A stretch of 64,000 nucleotides of DNA from Epiperipatus broadwayi (lineage: Eukaryota > Onychophora > Udeonychophora > Euonychophora > Peripatidae). Below, piece after piece: positions 1 to 11,998 of this stretch (the first letter of the stretch is position 1; the number at the start of each line of letters is the position of its first letter). The stretch spans positions 386,001-450,000 of the forward strand of contig JAQFVV010006703.1 of NCBI GenBank assembly GCA_028023455.1. Reading direction: 5' to 3'. A model generated the notes under the pieces. That model did no database searches, was not told where the DNA came from, and saw nothing but the letters and a program-made list of their open reading frames with translations. Both the position numbers and the translations under genes were made by a program.

Positions 1-296
1 TCTCTAAGTTTTTCAACAGAAAAACAACCCTTATAATACAAAATTGTTGAGTAAAACAAATAATTTAACAGATTTTCTTTTTCTTTCAATATTTAATAAA
101 TAAAAATGTAGTTTTATTTATGTAATGTAACACACGCACTCCATCATTCAAATCATGTATAAACCGACATTAAATAATCCAATTTCTAGTCTAGTAATTA
201 AAACCTAAATATTTAAAATTAAATCCTTAGCTTTTAAATCCAAATTACAATTGTAGAAAAGCAAAAATAGAAGTATAAAATAAGATATTAAAATTT

Positions 297-406
297 GTCT
301 TGCGTTGTTAGCCGAGAGGTATCGTAGCCGCCATGCAAGCAAGTAGTTGGTTGCAGACGGTTGTGGGTTCGCGTCTCGGCCGATGCTATGACATATGAAA
401 AAAAAA
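297..406 (+). mobile_element. tRNA-derived SINE with 22-bp target duplication
   Basis: A short GC-richer island in AT-rich DNA. It has an A-box-like stretch (TTAGCCGAGAGG, about 308-319) and a B-box-like stretch (GGGTTCGCGTCTC, about 365-377), the internal RNA polymerase III promoter of a tRNA. It ends in a run of ten A. An identical 22-bp direct repeat flanks it (275-296 and 407-428), so this is a retroposed copy whose A-tail abuts the downstream duplicate. Related minus-strand copies lie near 38.5 kb and, more distantly, 40.35 kb. Which LINE or other enzyme mobilises it is not visible. It is non-coding. Confidence 0.82.
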
Positions 407-428
407 ATAAAATAAGATATTAAAATTT

Positions 429-916
429 AGCAAGTGTAGGTTAGTTTTAAAGAAAGTTAAAATATTTAATATTTGAAATATAAAACAATTAAATAGCTTA
501 CACATACACTGCCTATATATGTGTAACAAGTTATAACTTTACTTTTTAACAAAAAAAATTAACTATTAAATGTGTGTACTACTATTTTTGAGTTTTTACA
601 AACACACAAACAATTAAAGTATATAACTGTGGCCCCATTCTCTCTCTGTCTTAAGCTTTTAGAACTGGATCTTTTAGGATTTAAACTTGGGTGCCCTACA
701 GCTTCCTTTAATATATAAAAATGTGATGATGATTTTGGTTCCACATTTTCTTTCATGCACATTACTACAAATTTAGCTAATGACTAAGTTGTAATGGCAC
801 AATATATATATATATATATATAAATGTATATATAGCTGGTGAGTTAGTTTAAAATTCTTAAAATGACTTTTAAATTTATAACTTAATAACTTAAAGTAAA
901 AGAAATAAATAATTTG
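429..916. other. AT-rich spacer without recognised gene
   Basis: No recognisable gene. A 67-codon minus-strand frame (559-762) has less biased composition than its surroundings but matches no family I know and has no splice context I would trust. A short AT dinucleotide run lies at about 803-823. Confidence 0.4.
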
Positions 917-971
917 CTCAAGTAAAATGTAAATAATATTTGTCTAAATCACATGTTGTTAATAAATTGGT

Positions 972-1062
972 AATAAATGAAAGTTTTCTAATCTTTCACA
1001 TGCATAAACAGTTATTTCAAAGCCAACCATTCAGATTTTTTTTTAAACAGCTGTCTCTTAAG
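972..1062 (+). repeat. left arm of inverted repeat flanking LINE
   Basis: This arm pairs with 4296-4385 in inverted orientation over about 90 bases, roughly 90 percent identical by eye. The match runs from AATAAATGAAAG to CTGTCTCTTAAG. Confidence 0.8.
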
Positions 1063-1084
1063 TACGATCACGCATAGATACACA

Positions 1085-1156
1085 ACAGAGATTTTGACAA
1101 GAAAAGGTTAAGTTTAGAAAAGGTTGGCATTAACCTTTTCTTGTGAAAATCTCTGT
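1085..1156. repeat. hairpin in LINE 5' leader
   Basis: Two 27-base arms (1085-1111 and 1130-1156) are complementary apart from one mismatch and are separated by 18 bases. They lie between the left inverted repeat and the LINE reading frame. A second small stem follows (CTCACC...GGTGAG, about 1170-1200). The structures could be part of the element's 5' untranslated RNA. Confidence 0.7.
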
Positions 1157-1291
1157 CATGGATGGGCTGCTCACCAACACGCATTAGCCAGCGTGGTGAG
1201 TTTATTGGCTTTTTACCTCTGAGTTTAAGAACAAGAAACACCATGGTATTTCTTCTCAGTGCCTGATAAGGCAGAATGAATGTTTGTGTAA

Positions 1292-4279
1292 ATGATAAAG
1301 ATTTTTCCCAATTATACAATTATGACAGACAAAAATAAAGCATGGCCCTTAATCCCAGGAGGCTGTAAAGTCACGGACCAAGGCAGCGGTTGGTGGCCGA
1401 AGGCGGAGGGTGCTAAGAATTTCCTGGAGGTGGACCCAGGCTGCCATTTGATGATGACTATTTATTTAGGTACTTACAACTGCAGATCACTTTCAAGTGA
1501 AGGAAGATTGCAAGAATTAGAAGAAGAACTCTCTTATATTAAATGGGATATTATTGGACTTTGTGAAGTTAGAAGAAAAGGAGAAGAAACAATTGATTTA
1601 AAAAGTGGACATATGCTCTATTATAAAGGCCCAAATATTGAAAATACAAGTGGAGTAGGATTCATTATAAATAAAAAGTGGAAGAACAATATTGTGGAGA
1701 TTGATGGTGTATCAGACAGAGTGGCAAGATTAGTTATACAACTTAATAGCAGATATCAAATGCAGATAATTCAGGTTTATGCCCCAACAAGTTCTCACAG
1801 TGATGAAGTAGTAGAAGATTTTTATATGGATGTACAAAAGGCTTTTGATCAGAGTAAACAACATTTTAAAATTGTTATGGGAGATTTTAATGCTAGAATT
1901 GGTAAACAAATGAAAGATGAAAGTGTTGTAGGTAATTTTGGTTATGGTAATAGAAATGAGAGAGGACATAGACTTGTGGAGTTTGCAGAGAAGGAAAAAC
2001 TTTATATTATGAATTCTTTTTTTGAGAAAAATGTTAGAAGGAAATGGACATGGAAACATCCAAATGAAGGTACAGCAGAATTGGATTATATTTTGACTAA
2101 TAGGAAATACATATTTCAAGATTGTCATATTCTTAATAAATTTAACACAGGAAGTGATCATCGATTAGTAAGGGGTAAGATACATGTTAATGTAAAATTA
2201 GAGAGACAAAAATTATTAAGAAAAACTATATTTACAGTTGATATTCCTAATCTTCAGAAACATTCTAATGAATTCAAATTAGAACTTACAAATCAGTTTC
2301 AAGTATTAGTAGATTTTGAACATGATTCAGATTTGAATGAAATTAATATGAAAATAACTGATACACTTTTAAAAACTGCAACAAAGATAGCTGGTAGAAA
2401 AAAGCAGCAATTGACTAATAAAATTTCTACTGAGACTAGAGAACTTATAAAGAAAAGAAGGAATATGAAGATATACAAGAATGATGCATTAAAAAGAATT
2501 GAATATCTCGAATTTTGTAAAATGGTGCGGAAAAGAGTTGAAAATGATATAAGAAAGTATAACTGTGAACTAGCAAGAAAAGCTGTAAAAGAAAATAGAA
2601 GTCTTAAGAATGTAAAACAATATTTTGGTATTGGTAGGAAATGTATATCTGCAATAAGGAAAAAAGATGGAATTATTACTAAAAAGAGGGATGACATTAT
2701 GAAATTGGTAGAAGATTTTTATCAAGATTTATATAGTAATAAAGAACAAGTACCTCCTATATCTATTACATCTTCCGAATTGCCCAGAATTTTAAATGAA
2801 GAAGTGAGAAATGCAATTAAATGTATGAAAAAAGGAAAGGCTCCAGGTAATGATGGAATTATAATTGATATATTAAAAGAAGCAGGTGAAAAAACAGAAA
2901 AAATATTAGCAAAGTTATATACCAAATGTCTAAATGATAAAGATGTACCAGATGATTGGAAGAATGCAATAATAATATTAATATTTAAAAAAGGTGATAA
3001 AGAAGATATTAGAAATTACAGACCTATCAGCCTTTTATCAGTTTTATATAAAATTTTTACCAAGATAATTACAACTCTACTACAGAGAACCTTGGATTTT
3101 CACCAACCAAGAGAACAAACTGGATTTAAAAGTGGTTTTAGTACCGTAGATCATATTCAGGTATTGAGAGAAGTTATAGAAAGGACAAATGAATATGAGT
3201 TGTCATTATGTTTTGGATTTGTAGATTATGAAAAGGCATTTGATTCTATAAACATTTCTTCAGTGATTAAAGCATTGGATCATCAAGGTATAGATCCAGG
3301 ATATTGTCATATGTTAAAGAATATTTATAAAAATGCAACAGCAACAATTAGATTACATAATGCTACTGGGAAAGTCAACATAGAGAAAGGTGTAAGACAA
3401 TGTGTCTCCATATCTCCAAAACTTTTTACAGCAGTGCTGAAAGAAGTATTTTGTGGCTTAAAATGGGAAATTAAAGGAGTGAAAGTAAATGGAGATTATT
3501 TAAGTCATTTAGATTTCACAGATGATGTAGTTGTTTTTGCAAATAATGCTTCGGAGCTGCAGGAAATGTTGCAGGAGTTATCAGATGAAAGTAGGAAAGT
3601 AGGACTAAAGATAAATGTTAAAAAGACTAAAGTAATGTTTAATCGATTTGCTCAAAATATGAAAATAAAGATTGATTATGGTGAATTAGAAGAGGTTAAG
3701 AGTTACAAATACCTTGGTCAGATTATTAATACAGATGAAAACATAATGGAGGAAATTAATCATAGAATTAAACTTGGTTGGAGTGCTTTTGGTAGAAATA
3801 ACTTGATATTAAAAAAAAATATGCCTATGTGTTTGAAAAGAAAGGTTTTTAACAAATGTGTTTTACCAGTTCTTACTTATGGATCTGAGACTTGGACACT
3901 TAATAGAAGATCAATACAGAGACTTCAGACCACTCAAAGAAGTATGGAGAGATGTATGTTGGGAGTAACAAGAAGAGATCGAAAACGCAATGTATAAGTA
4001 AGAGAACAAACAGGTGTTACTGACCTCATTGAAAAAATTATAAGATTGAAGTGGAGTTGGGCTGGACATATTGCTAGAAGAGATGATAATAGATGGACAA
4101 TTGAAATTTTAAACTGGATTCCAAGAGATTGTAAAAGACCCAGAAGGAGACCACATATAAGATGGATGGATGAAATAAGAAAATGTGTAGGGGTGATGTG
4201 GAGAAGAGAAGCTAAAGATCGGAGAAGATGGATTAAACTTGGAGAGACCTTCATCCTGCAGTGGATTGATAATGGTTGA
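1292..4279 (+). pseudogene. RTE-type endonuclease-reverse transcriptase with one nonsense codon
   Basis: This reading frame would encode about 995 residues of a single-ORF LINE protein that nicks target DNA and reverse-transcribes the element RNA. The apurinic-type endonuclease spans about residues 55-295, with a GDFNARIG motif near 197-204 and SDHRLV near 288-293. The reverse transcriptase spans about 500-860, with NYRPISLL near 575-582 and FTDD near 742-745 in place of the usual FADD. The usual RQGD-type motif reads VRQCVSISP (701-709), so catalysis may be damaged. An in-frame TAA at 3995-3997 separates a 77-codon C-terminal piece (WAGHIARR...RRPHIRW) that continues in the same frame. The start at 1292 or 1322 is uncertain because the endonuclease only begins near residue 55. 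Confidence 0.88.
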
Positions 4280-4295
4280 TAATGATGATGATGAT

Positions 4296-4385
4296 TCTTA
4301 AGAGACAGCTGTTTTAAAAAATCTGATTGGTTGTCTTTGAAATAACTGTTTGCACATGTGAAAGATTAGCAAACTTTCATTTATT
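4296..4385 (-). repeat. right arm of inverted repeat flanking LINE
   Basis: Inverted counterpart of 972-1062, directly followed by the 14-bp direct repeat at 4386-4399. Confidence 0.8.
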
Positions 4386-4403
4386 CTCAAGTAAAATGTC
4401 TAA

Positions 4404-4495
4404 ATGAAAGATGATTTTATATATATATATATATATATATATAAAATCATATATAAAATCATCTTTCATATAGATATATATATATATATATATAT
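4404..4495. repeat. AT microsatellite inside a hairpin
   Basis: The 18-base arm at 4404-4421 (TGAAAGATGATTTTATAT) is repeated as its reverse complement at about 4452-4469, around an AT dinucleotide tract. A second AT tract follows at about 4474-4495. Confidence 0.75.
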
Positions 4496-4499
4496 TGTA

Positions 4500-7080
4500 C
4501 CCTTACTTCTTGATATATAAAATAGTTTAAAATACAACTAGCTCAGTTACATTATTATGCTTAATAAAAATTTGTATATCTATCTTTAATATACTTTTAA
4601 ATTATCACATCTTAATTAAATTTATTATCAATCATCAAAATCAATATGGTTCTAGATTATATTAATTAAATAATTATTTATAAAATTGTGAGACTGCGAA
4701 GTAAAGTTACAAAGTAATAAGCAGATTTACACTGAGTCAATATCTCCCAAGATACTGTCTCAATGGCATAAGAATACCACCACTACCTTATCATCTTACC
4801 ACTACATCTATAGCATTCTTATGACTTTTAAATGAAATAATTATCTTTAATAATATTAAAATAATTCCTAACTTTTAACTTAAAATATAATTAAATAATC
4901 TCAGGTTCTTCTAAGCTGTTTTAAAATAATAATAACTCATGTAAATAAGTATGATGTGGGATTTTATATCAAACTTAAATACACCTAACTCATTTTAATA
5001 ATAATAATAATAATACTAATCTTAGAGTGTAATTTAATCTCATCTATATTTATTATATAATCAATCATTAAATGAATAAACAATCCTCTGTATATCTTTT
5101 ATTTCACATGGTATATTCATTTTAAATAGATCAAAATCTTATACTTAATAATCTGTGGCAATAAACAATACTGTATTCTTATAATGTGCATTATAATCAT
5201 CTTATGACCATTGCAATATTTTATGTTAATGTCAATCAATTCTTATAAAATAATGTTAAGCAAATATTGTATTCATTTCTAAATAATAATCACAAATTCA
5301 TTTTTGGTGCAAATATTATGTTTATTTCAAATTATCTGATGTCAAAATGCTGTGGTAAAAATAATGAAACTCGACACACTTTTAAAACAAATTAACAACT
5401 TTATTTACAATAACTTCCAATAAGAATTTATTTACACTATTTACAGTTTTAGAATTTAGGAAAATAAACAAAAATAAAATAAGAAATTATAAATACAAGA
5501 GGGTTATACTGTTACTAATTCATGTGCTTCACAAGCAATTATACATTCTTCAAATACTATACTAATAATATTATAGTATGTTTTTTTTTAAAAAAAAAAA
5601 CTTAAATTTTAAAATAAATGTTAATAAACTTCCATTATAAATAATACTATATGTCAAAATTATTTATGTAGCATGTGTAAACAAAGAAGCTCTACTAATT
5701 AAATAGCTACATTGATTAAGTATTACCATTTATAATGTATTATCATATATTTACTTTATTATTAGCATTGCTTAATAGCTTTATAAATTAATATATCTTT
5801 GTAATGTAAAACAAATAATTGACTGTAATTATACTTTACTTAATGTAATTCCTGTTATATGTTTTATCAAATATGCATTACATATCTGTACTGTTCAAAT
5901 ACTATTATTTAAATCATTTATCAATTTCAAATTCAGAAAGCATTACCTTAGATAAATTCTATGATTCTTTTCTATGTAAAAATCATTACTTTACTTTATG
6001 TGTTATTTTAATCCTTTCTAATAATTTCTATCTATAAAACACATTCTAAACTTATCTAAAATTTCCGGAAAACAAACATCAACTTTAAATAAAATATTCA
6101 TCATCCAAATTACCTATTCTACATCGTCTATACTTAATAAACTTCAATCCAAATATAAGCTTCTACCCATAACGTAACTTAATTTATTTAATAAAAAAAA
6201 TACAAAAAAAAAAAATAGAGTCTTTTCAAATCTATTCCTATCTTGCAAATAAAAAAATAATTACCTAAATAAACAATAAATGTAATTCTAATACTATAAC
6301 ATAATAAAATATCAAAATTTATTTATGAAAGAATCATATAATTATTTCTAAGCTTCTTACGTAATGTTGTATCATGTTGATATTATAAATCAAAACTTAT
6401 GCATATTTTAATAAAGTTCGTTGCTAATATAATGTATGTGTTTTCATAAAATATCTATCCATTCATTCTACAACAACATAATATTCAGTTGATCTAAAGG
6501 AAAACATATTAAATTCATTAAACATCATTATACAATATTTTTACCATAATAATAATAATGTCCAGTCTGCTATCCAGTATTCTTCGGAATTTGCAGCTTC
6601 ATAAATGAAAATAATACACATTCATACTCATAAACTTTCATTAAATATTCCGTGTTATATTACTTATAAAATAGATTTATGTAATTAATGATTATATTAT
6701 TTTTAAGTTATTATTTAATAAATGTACCGAACCTACTTTTAATAGTTTAATAATATTTTAAATTTTATGTTAAATAAATAAAATAAAAGATTATATTACG
6801 TATTCCAGCGATGACTTTTGTTCTACCATAAAAGTTCCAACAAATATCCTACGTATAAAGTCAATAGAACACTATTTCCTGTTCCGTTGAATCACGTGTT
6901 TCTTGAAAGTTTATAAAAATAGAATAAAAAAAGTAAAATGGTAACGTTCTTTTTTAAAAATAATAAGTTCCCACAAGAAAACAAAATAAAATAAAAAAAA
7001 TAGTTTATAAATTCTGGATCCAGTTTTTCATAGATACTGTTTAAAAGTTATTATTTCTAAATTAATTTATAATTGTTGAA
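4500..7080. other. AT-rich region with no recognised gene
   Basis: Very AT-rich, with homopolymer runs and short trinucleotide tracts (AATAAT near 5000 and 6550). I see no coding region, RNA gene or recognisable transposon. Confidence 0.4.
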
Positions 7081-7086
7081 TTATTC

Positions 7087-7218
7087 TCATTTAATTACTT
7101 CCATTAACTTAGCTTGGCCTGATTTGGTTTGGCCTGGACGTCCACGTATTACTTGTGCATTTTTCAAAACAATATATCTAGGTAAGAATCTATTTTTCCA
7201 TCTATAACGTCCAGCGTT
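7087..7218 (-). other. short unexplained reading frame, AT-hook-like
   Basis: An open stretch of 43 codons that is much less AT-rich than its surroundings and ends in TGA at 7087-7089. It contains an RGRPGQTKSGQAK segment resembling an AT-hook (RGRP). There is no in-frame ATG until near its end. A pyrimidine-rich AG (CTTACCTAG, exon beginning at 7177) could be a splice acceptor. I do not recognise the product. It may be the 3' exon of a small gene or a remnant of a mobile element. Confidence 0.25.
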
Positions 7219-7458
7219 TTAGATTCCTTCAATATAATAATTTTATTATATTACGATTTTAAATAATCATATTTATAATCTATTTGCCTTTTCAAATCGT
7301 CAATATTTAGTCTTTTAAGCACAAAGACTTAACAAGGCATGTATTTATTAAAATTACTACTTCTTATATCTTTACTTAAGATATACATTTTATTTTTTAA
7401 AAATCTGCAAAAATACTTTCTTTCTATAGAAGTATTCATATTTCTTTTAAATATCTAT

Positions 7459-7617
7459 TTATAATAGACAATAGTAATTTAAACTTTTAATACTATTTAT
7501 AGTCCAAAATACTACTTTTCTCCATCTCGTAGTTTTATGTACTAATCCAGCGTCTGTTATTTCTCTAGCATAAAGTTTCTGATATATTTCTCCGATACAT
7601 GATGTTTCCATGATCAT
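7459..7617 (-). other. 52-codon unexplained reading frame
   Basis: The frame begins MIMETSCIGEIYQKLYAR and contains a basic KTTRWRK segment. Codon composition is more balanced than in the flanking DNA. It lies about 220 bases downstream, on the same strand, of a TATA box with an upstream CCAAT box (7841-7874). A possible donor (AAAA|GTAGTA) could link it to the frame at 7087-7218, but splice phase does not fit cleanly. No family is recognised; this may be chance or an old element. Confidence 0.25.
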
Positions 7618-7840
7618 TTGTACGTAAATTGAGTTTCGATATCGAGAAGACCAATAGGGAATTATTAAGTTTCTACTGCATACTTATCATTTTAAAAATT
7701 ATAAAATTATATACAATAACACTCTTATGATTTTAACACTGATTTTAAGAGCGTTTTTAAATTTACTTAGCTATTTTCTCAATAGCACAATCGACTTTTA
7801 AAATTTATTGTAGAGAGCCCCCCTCAACAATTGAATCCAG

Positions 7841-7874
7841 CTTTTATACTAGCAGAAACTCCTTATCTGATTGG
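7841..7874 (-). promoter_or_regulatory. TATA and CCAAT promoter-like module
   Basis: On the minus strand a CCAAT box (complement of 7870-7874) precedes TATAAAAG (complement of 7841-7848) by about 22 bases. A GC-containing stretch (GGGGGGCTCTC) lies about 25-35 bases downstream, where transcription would start. Reading continues towards the short frames at 7617-7087. Spacing suits an RNA polymerase II core promoter, but the surrounding DNA is AT-rich enough to make TATA boxes by chance. Confidence 0.35.
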
Positions 7875-8774
7875 TACATTTAAACAATTAAACTTTCTAG
7901 CTTATTTACATATTTACTAACACACTATTAAAAATAAAATAATAACTTATTTAATATTTAATATTATCACATTTTAAAAATAATTTTATCGTTTATTCAA
8001 ATCTATCAAACATTTTTTTTAAAATATTCTTTCTCACTTGATTTAAATCTTAACTTTTATAAGATCATTTAAAATCAACTAAATCTTTTTAAATACGTTA
8101 TATTTTTAAGACAATATTTTTTAAAAATCAGATTTAATATTTTACATTACTATCTTTTATTTTTATCTCGTGATAACTCACGTATTATTTATAAATTTCA
8201 CAACATAATTTTAAAATAGTTTTTGCAACTTTATGAGAAAGCTTCCAAGCATGTGTGTGTGTCTTTAATTAACATCTGTTTTTTTTTACAATACAAGAAA
8301 CGCTTCCCATAATCTAAAAATAACTTAACAATTGCTTTTTTAAAATAAATATTTATTTTTTAAAATAAATAAGATATTATATTAAATTTTAAAATAATTA
8401 TTTGATATGATTAAAATCAAATATTAATCTCAATTTGAATACTTATAATTTAAAATATTTCTATTCAATTTTAACATACATTTTAAATTAAATAAATATC
8501 TTGGTCTAATTTTAACTTGTCTTTTACATACTTTAGCTTCAAATATTTGTTATTAAATTTATTAATGCAGTATTACATCATAATCATCATCATTTTTAAA
8601 TATTTTCTCAATACCAACACAATTCACATATCAAATACTCATAGATTGCTTTAATTAAACTTATGGTAACATTACCACAAGCAAAGTCAACATCACACAT
8701 TTAAAATACTTCTTAAATTTAAAATTTTCTACTAGATTAGCACAAAACTTAAATGGTGACCCATACAAAAGGGC

Positions 8775-8776
<2 letters not shown>

Positions 8777-8831
<55 letters not shown>

Positions 8832-8845
8832 AATTTATTTATATA

Positions 8846-8882
<37 letters not shown>
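8777..8882. repeat. two AT dinucleotide tracts
   Basis: AT repeats at about 8777-8827 and 8853-8882 with a short spacer. The flanks (AAACAATTTATTTAT and ATAAAGAAATTGTTTTA) are roughly inverted, again placing AT tracts inside a potential hairpin. Confidence 0.8.
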
Positions 8883-8884
<2 letters not shown>

Positions 8885-8886
<2 letters not shown>

Positions 8887-11595
8887 AAATTGTTTTAATA
8901 ATTCTCTAAAAAATGACATTTTAAAACTATTAGCACATCATTTTTGCTTGGATTAAAAATAAAAAAATAAACTAATAAAAAAGTAAAGGATGATTCTATA
9001 ATCTAAATTTAAAGTGTTGATAATTAATTAATCAACAGTCAAAAAGTGACCTATCAAAAATTGACTATACTTTTAAAAAAAAATGAGAAAGCTATAATAA
9101 TGTTTAATAGTGTATTTAAATTATATTTTATATATTACACATGCATATTTAAATTTTATTTGCTCTTAATATTAACTAAGGAATTAATTATAAAAAATAT
9201 ATTTTGAATAATATTATTATTGTAATAAATTAAAGTACGTAAACATCAGTTTGCATATACACACTCATATATATTAAATATCCTGTAAAAAGAAAAATAA
9301 GATTTTGCTATTATCAAATATGATCAAAAATGAAATTTATTTATATAATTAATCAATTATTGTACCACACATATGTGCACAGATTATATATATATGTCTG
9401 CGTAAATTTATTGGAACATACATGTACATCCACGTGTTTTTGTGTCATTTGAAAGTGACAACTAACAATAGTTATTTTGTAATAAGTCAAATATATTCAC
9501 AAATTACATTCACACACATGTATGTGTGTTTATATATCAATGAGTTTTAAGTAAACACATGTAAATGTAAATAATTTTTTTTATTATTAAATGTCAATGC
9601 AAACATTTTCATTTTATATCAAACCATATGCTATGTGCTGAATGGGTTTTAAGTAAACCTAATGTATTAATTATATAAATCATCATGTAATAATTTGAAT
9701 ATTCTAAATTACATATATGTATATCACAAATGTGATATTTTTTAGTGCATGTTAATCAACATCAGAAGGTTTCTAATTTTAGAATCATATTCAAAAGATT
9801 TTAATTTCATTAATTTTTTATTTGTTATTAATAAACTTGAATTAAATTGTTAAAATTGTATTGCATCATTATCTCTTGGTAACTGTAACAGTTATAGAAC
9901 TTATGTTCACCTGAGTTAGATTCAAGCACAGGCTGAATATATGAATGGGCATACATATTTAGTGATTAAGGGGCATTCCAGTATGTCATTGTCTCTGTTT
10001 GGTGTGAGGATTATATTCTTCAAAATTCCTGCTCTTCATTTTATTTAATTTAATCTTTATTAGAATTTAATTTTATAGTTGTCCAGTACATTAATGGTAC
10101 TAGGTGGCCACAGCATTGATGATGATCAGCACGTTTTAATGTTCCAGCATTATTGTTTTTTCTGATTATGTATTCTGATGCACAAGCCCTTAGTTGGTGC
10201 ATTCATATCAATAGTTTCAGTAATCTTCTACAAGCTGACAAGGGCTAAATAGTTAGCCTTGTCTACAGAAAACCTATTTCCAATCCAGTCACCAGATTGA
10301 CTGTTGATTTATATGTTGTTTTTGATCAAATCCAGCCACAAGATGGATTGTTGTCTTATTGTACTGATGTATTTTGATTGATCATTCATGATGATAAATG
10401 GTTGTTTTGAGTATTACTTATTTATGAATATTTTACTTTTTATAATGCTGGTGAATTTATAATTATACTTATAATTGCTTTGAGGAGTATCTGATCTTTT
10501 CTGATCTAACTGATCAAGCTGGCTGATCACTCAGAGAGATTTCAGGATCTCATTGTCTTTTTAATATATAAAATTACACACACACACATACATATATATA
10601 TGTATAGTTGGATGTTAATATTACTTAACATCTCACTTTAATATCTTTATCAATAATAATTATATATATTTATGATTACTAAACATTATTTTAACAATTA
10701 ATTTCATTTTTCATTTTAAATTAACTGGGATTGTTGATGTTTTGTCATCACCCTAGGCATGACCAACCCATTTATCCCCATCCTGTTACTACATCTATCA
10801 TTTTTAAAATGTCATTTAAATGAATTATTTGAAACAACTCACCACTGCACTTTATATAATTCTGATGTAGTATATTTATTTGTGCTTCTTTGTATATAGA
10901 CACAGCAGAATACACATACCAATTCTTTGACAAGTTGATGGATTTTCTGTGTATGTGTCATCATCAGGACAGGTATAATTCAGTTATATGAACAGTGATC
11001 TCCCTTCTGTCTAGTATTGAATTGATTTTAAGCAAGCAGCTGTCTTGTCCATATTTAAAACTATAGTGAAAAGAAAAGTTGGGTCAGCCTTCTAGGTGTA
11101 TCTCAACTCAAGCAGAGTGAACTAGTAGCAGCTGTCTCCTTATCTTTTATTACATCTTCATAGAAGCTATTTTTTAACTCTGAAAAACCAACTGCTGCCA
11201 GATAACTACTTCTTAAAACAACTCCTACAACTGGAAAAACCTATTCTGGCCAACTAATTCTTGAAACCAACAAAATACATTCCAATCTTTTTCGAAACCT
11301 TTTATAATTTGGGTTGGATGGGGTTGAAAAAAAAATCTTTGATTAAAAAATGTTTTTTTTCTTCTTATATTTTTATCTTTGTCTTTTAATTAAGAGATAC
11401 TTTTGGAATTTTTTCAATGTACATTCTACAAAGATTTTAAAAAAATAGGTAATACAAATATTTACAATTATCCATAGATCTATTATCATAAAATATGCTT
11501 GTTTTTAATTTTAAAATCAGAATTTAATAAAACTATTCATTTAGGCCTTTTTAAATATTTAATTTGTAATAATATATATATATTTAATTCAAAAT
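8885..11595. other. AT-rich region, no recognised gene
   Basis: No gene is supported. The region from about 9,990 to 11,300 is less AT-rich than its neighbours and resembles an old dispersed repeat. The part at 10,900-10,990 has a TGATGATGACACATACACAG-like segment on the minus strand but does not fold as a ribozyme. Confidence 0.35.
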
Positions 11596-11613
11596 TATTT
11601 AATACTTTACTGT

Positions 11614-11828
11614 TGTAATTATAAATTTATTAAACGCACATTGATTATGTAAGTAATATTTACTGAGGCTATAACCTTGATAATATGTGTATAAAATGCG
11701 ATAGTAGACCTCTACAGGTTCCCCTCTTTTCTTCCATAGCATAAGCTTGTGGTTAAAACACCTGTAGAGGTCCCTACTATCGCATTTTATACGCATATTA
11801 TCAAGGTTATAGCCTCAGTAAATATTAC
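11614..11828. mobile_element. 215-bp foldback element with 15-bp target duplication
   Basis: A non-coding insertion whose arms (about 11653-11718 and 11761-11828) are near-perfect inverted copies around a 42-base loop. A 15-bp direct repeat (TTAATACTTTACTGT) flanks it at 11599-11613 and 11829-11843. Only the right arm reaches the duplication directly; about 39 bases separate the left duplication from the left arm. A duplication of this length suggests retroposition or Penelope-like insertion rather than a classical DNA transposon, whose duplications are usually 2-10 bp. Confidence 0.75.
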
Positions 11829-11910
11829 TTAATACTTTACTGTGATTTTATTCCAGGGAACTGAAGAAAATATCTACAAATTTTTTGCATGTATTTATTT
11901 CTACTTTGCC

Positions 11911-11917
<7 letters not shown>

Positions 11918-11947
<30 letters not shown>

Positions 11948-11952
11948 ATAAC

Positions 11953-11987
<35 letters not shown>
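11918..11987. repeat. AT microsatellites with inverted flanks
   Basis: AT tracts at about 11916-11944 and 11954-11988, separated by GCAATAACATATG, whose complement reappears just downstream (TATGTTATTG). Confidence 0.75.
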
Positions 11988-11994
<7 letters not shown>

Positions 11995-11998
11995 TATG

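Larger units (their letters stand above)
917..4399 (+). mobile_element. RTE-like LINE enclosed in ~90-bp inverted repeats
   Basis: A complete-looking insertion. A 14-bp direct repeat (CTCAAGTAAAATGT) occurs at 917-930 and 4386-4399 and looks like a target-site duplication. Inside it, 972-1062 and 4296-4385 are inverted copies of each other with a few mismatches and small gaps. The LINE open reading frame lies between, and its 3' end carries a short GAT-type tandem tail (about 4275-4295), as is usual for RTE elements. The inverted copy sits beyond that tail. Terminal inverted repeats are not part of a normal RTE. Either the LINE landed in a pre-existing foldback element, or reverse transcription added an inverted copy of the 5' end. 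Confidence 0.75.

Noticed and set aside
10930-10995. Hammerhead-like CTGATGA...GAAAA on the minus strand
   Set aside because: Stem I does not pair next to the core and stem III is absent, so it does not fold as a hammerhead.
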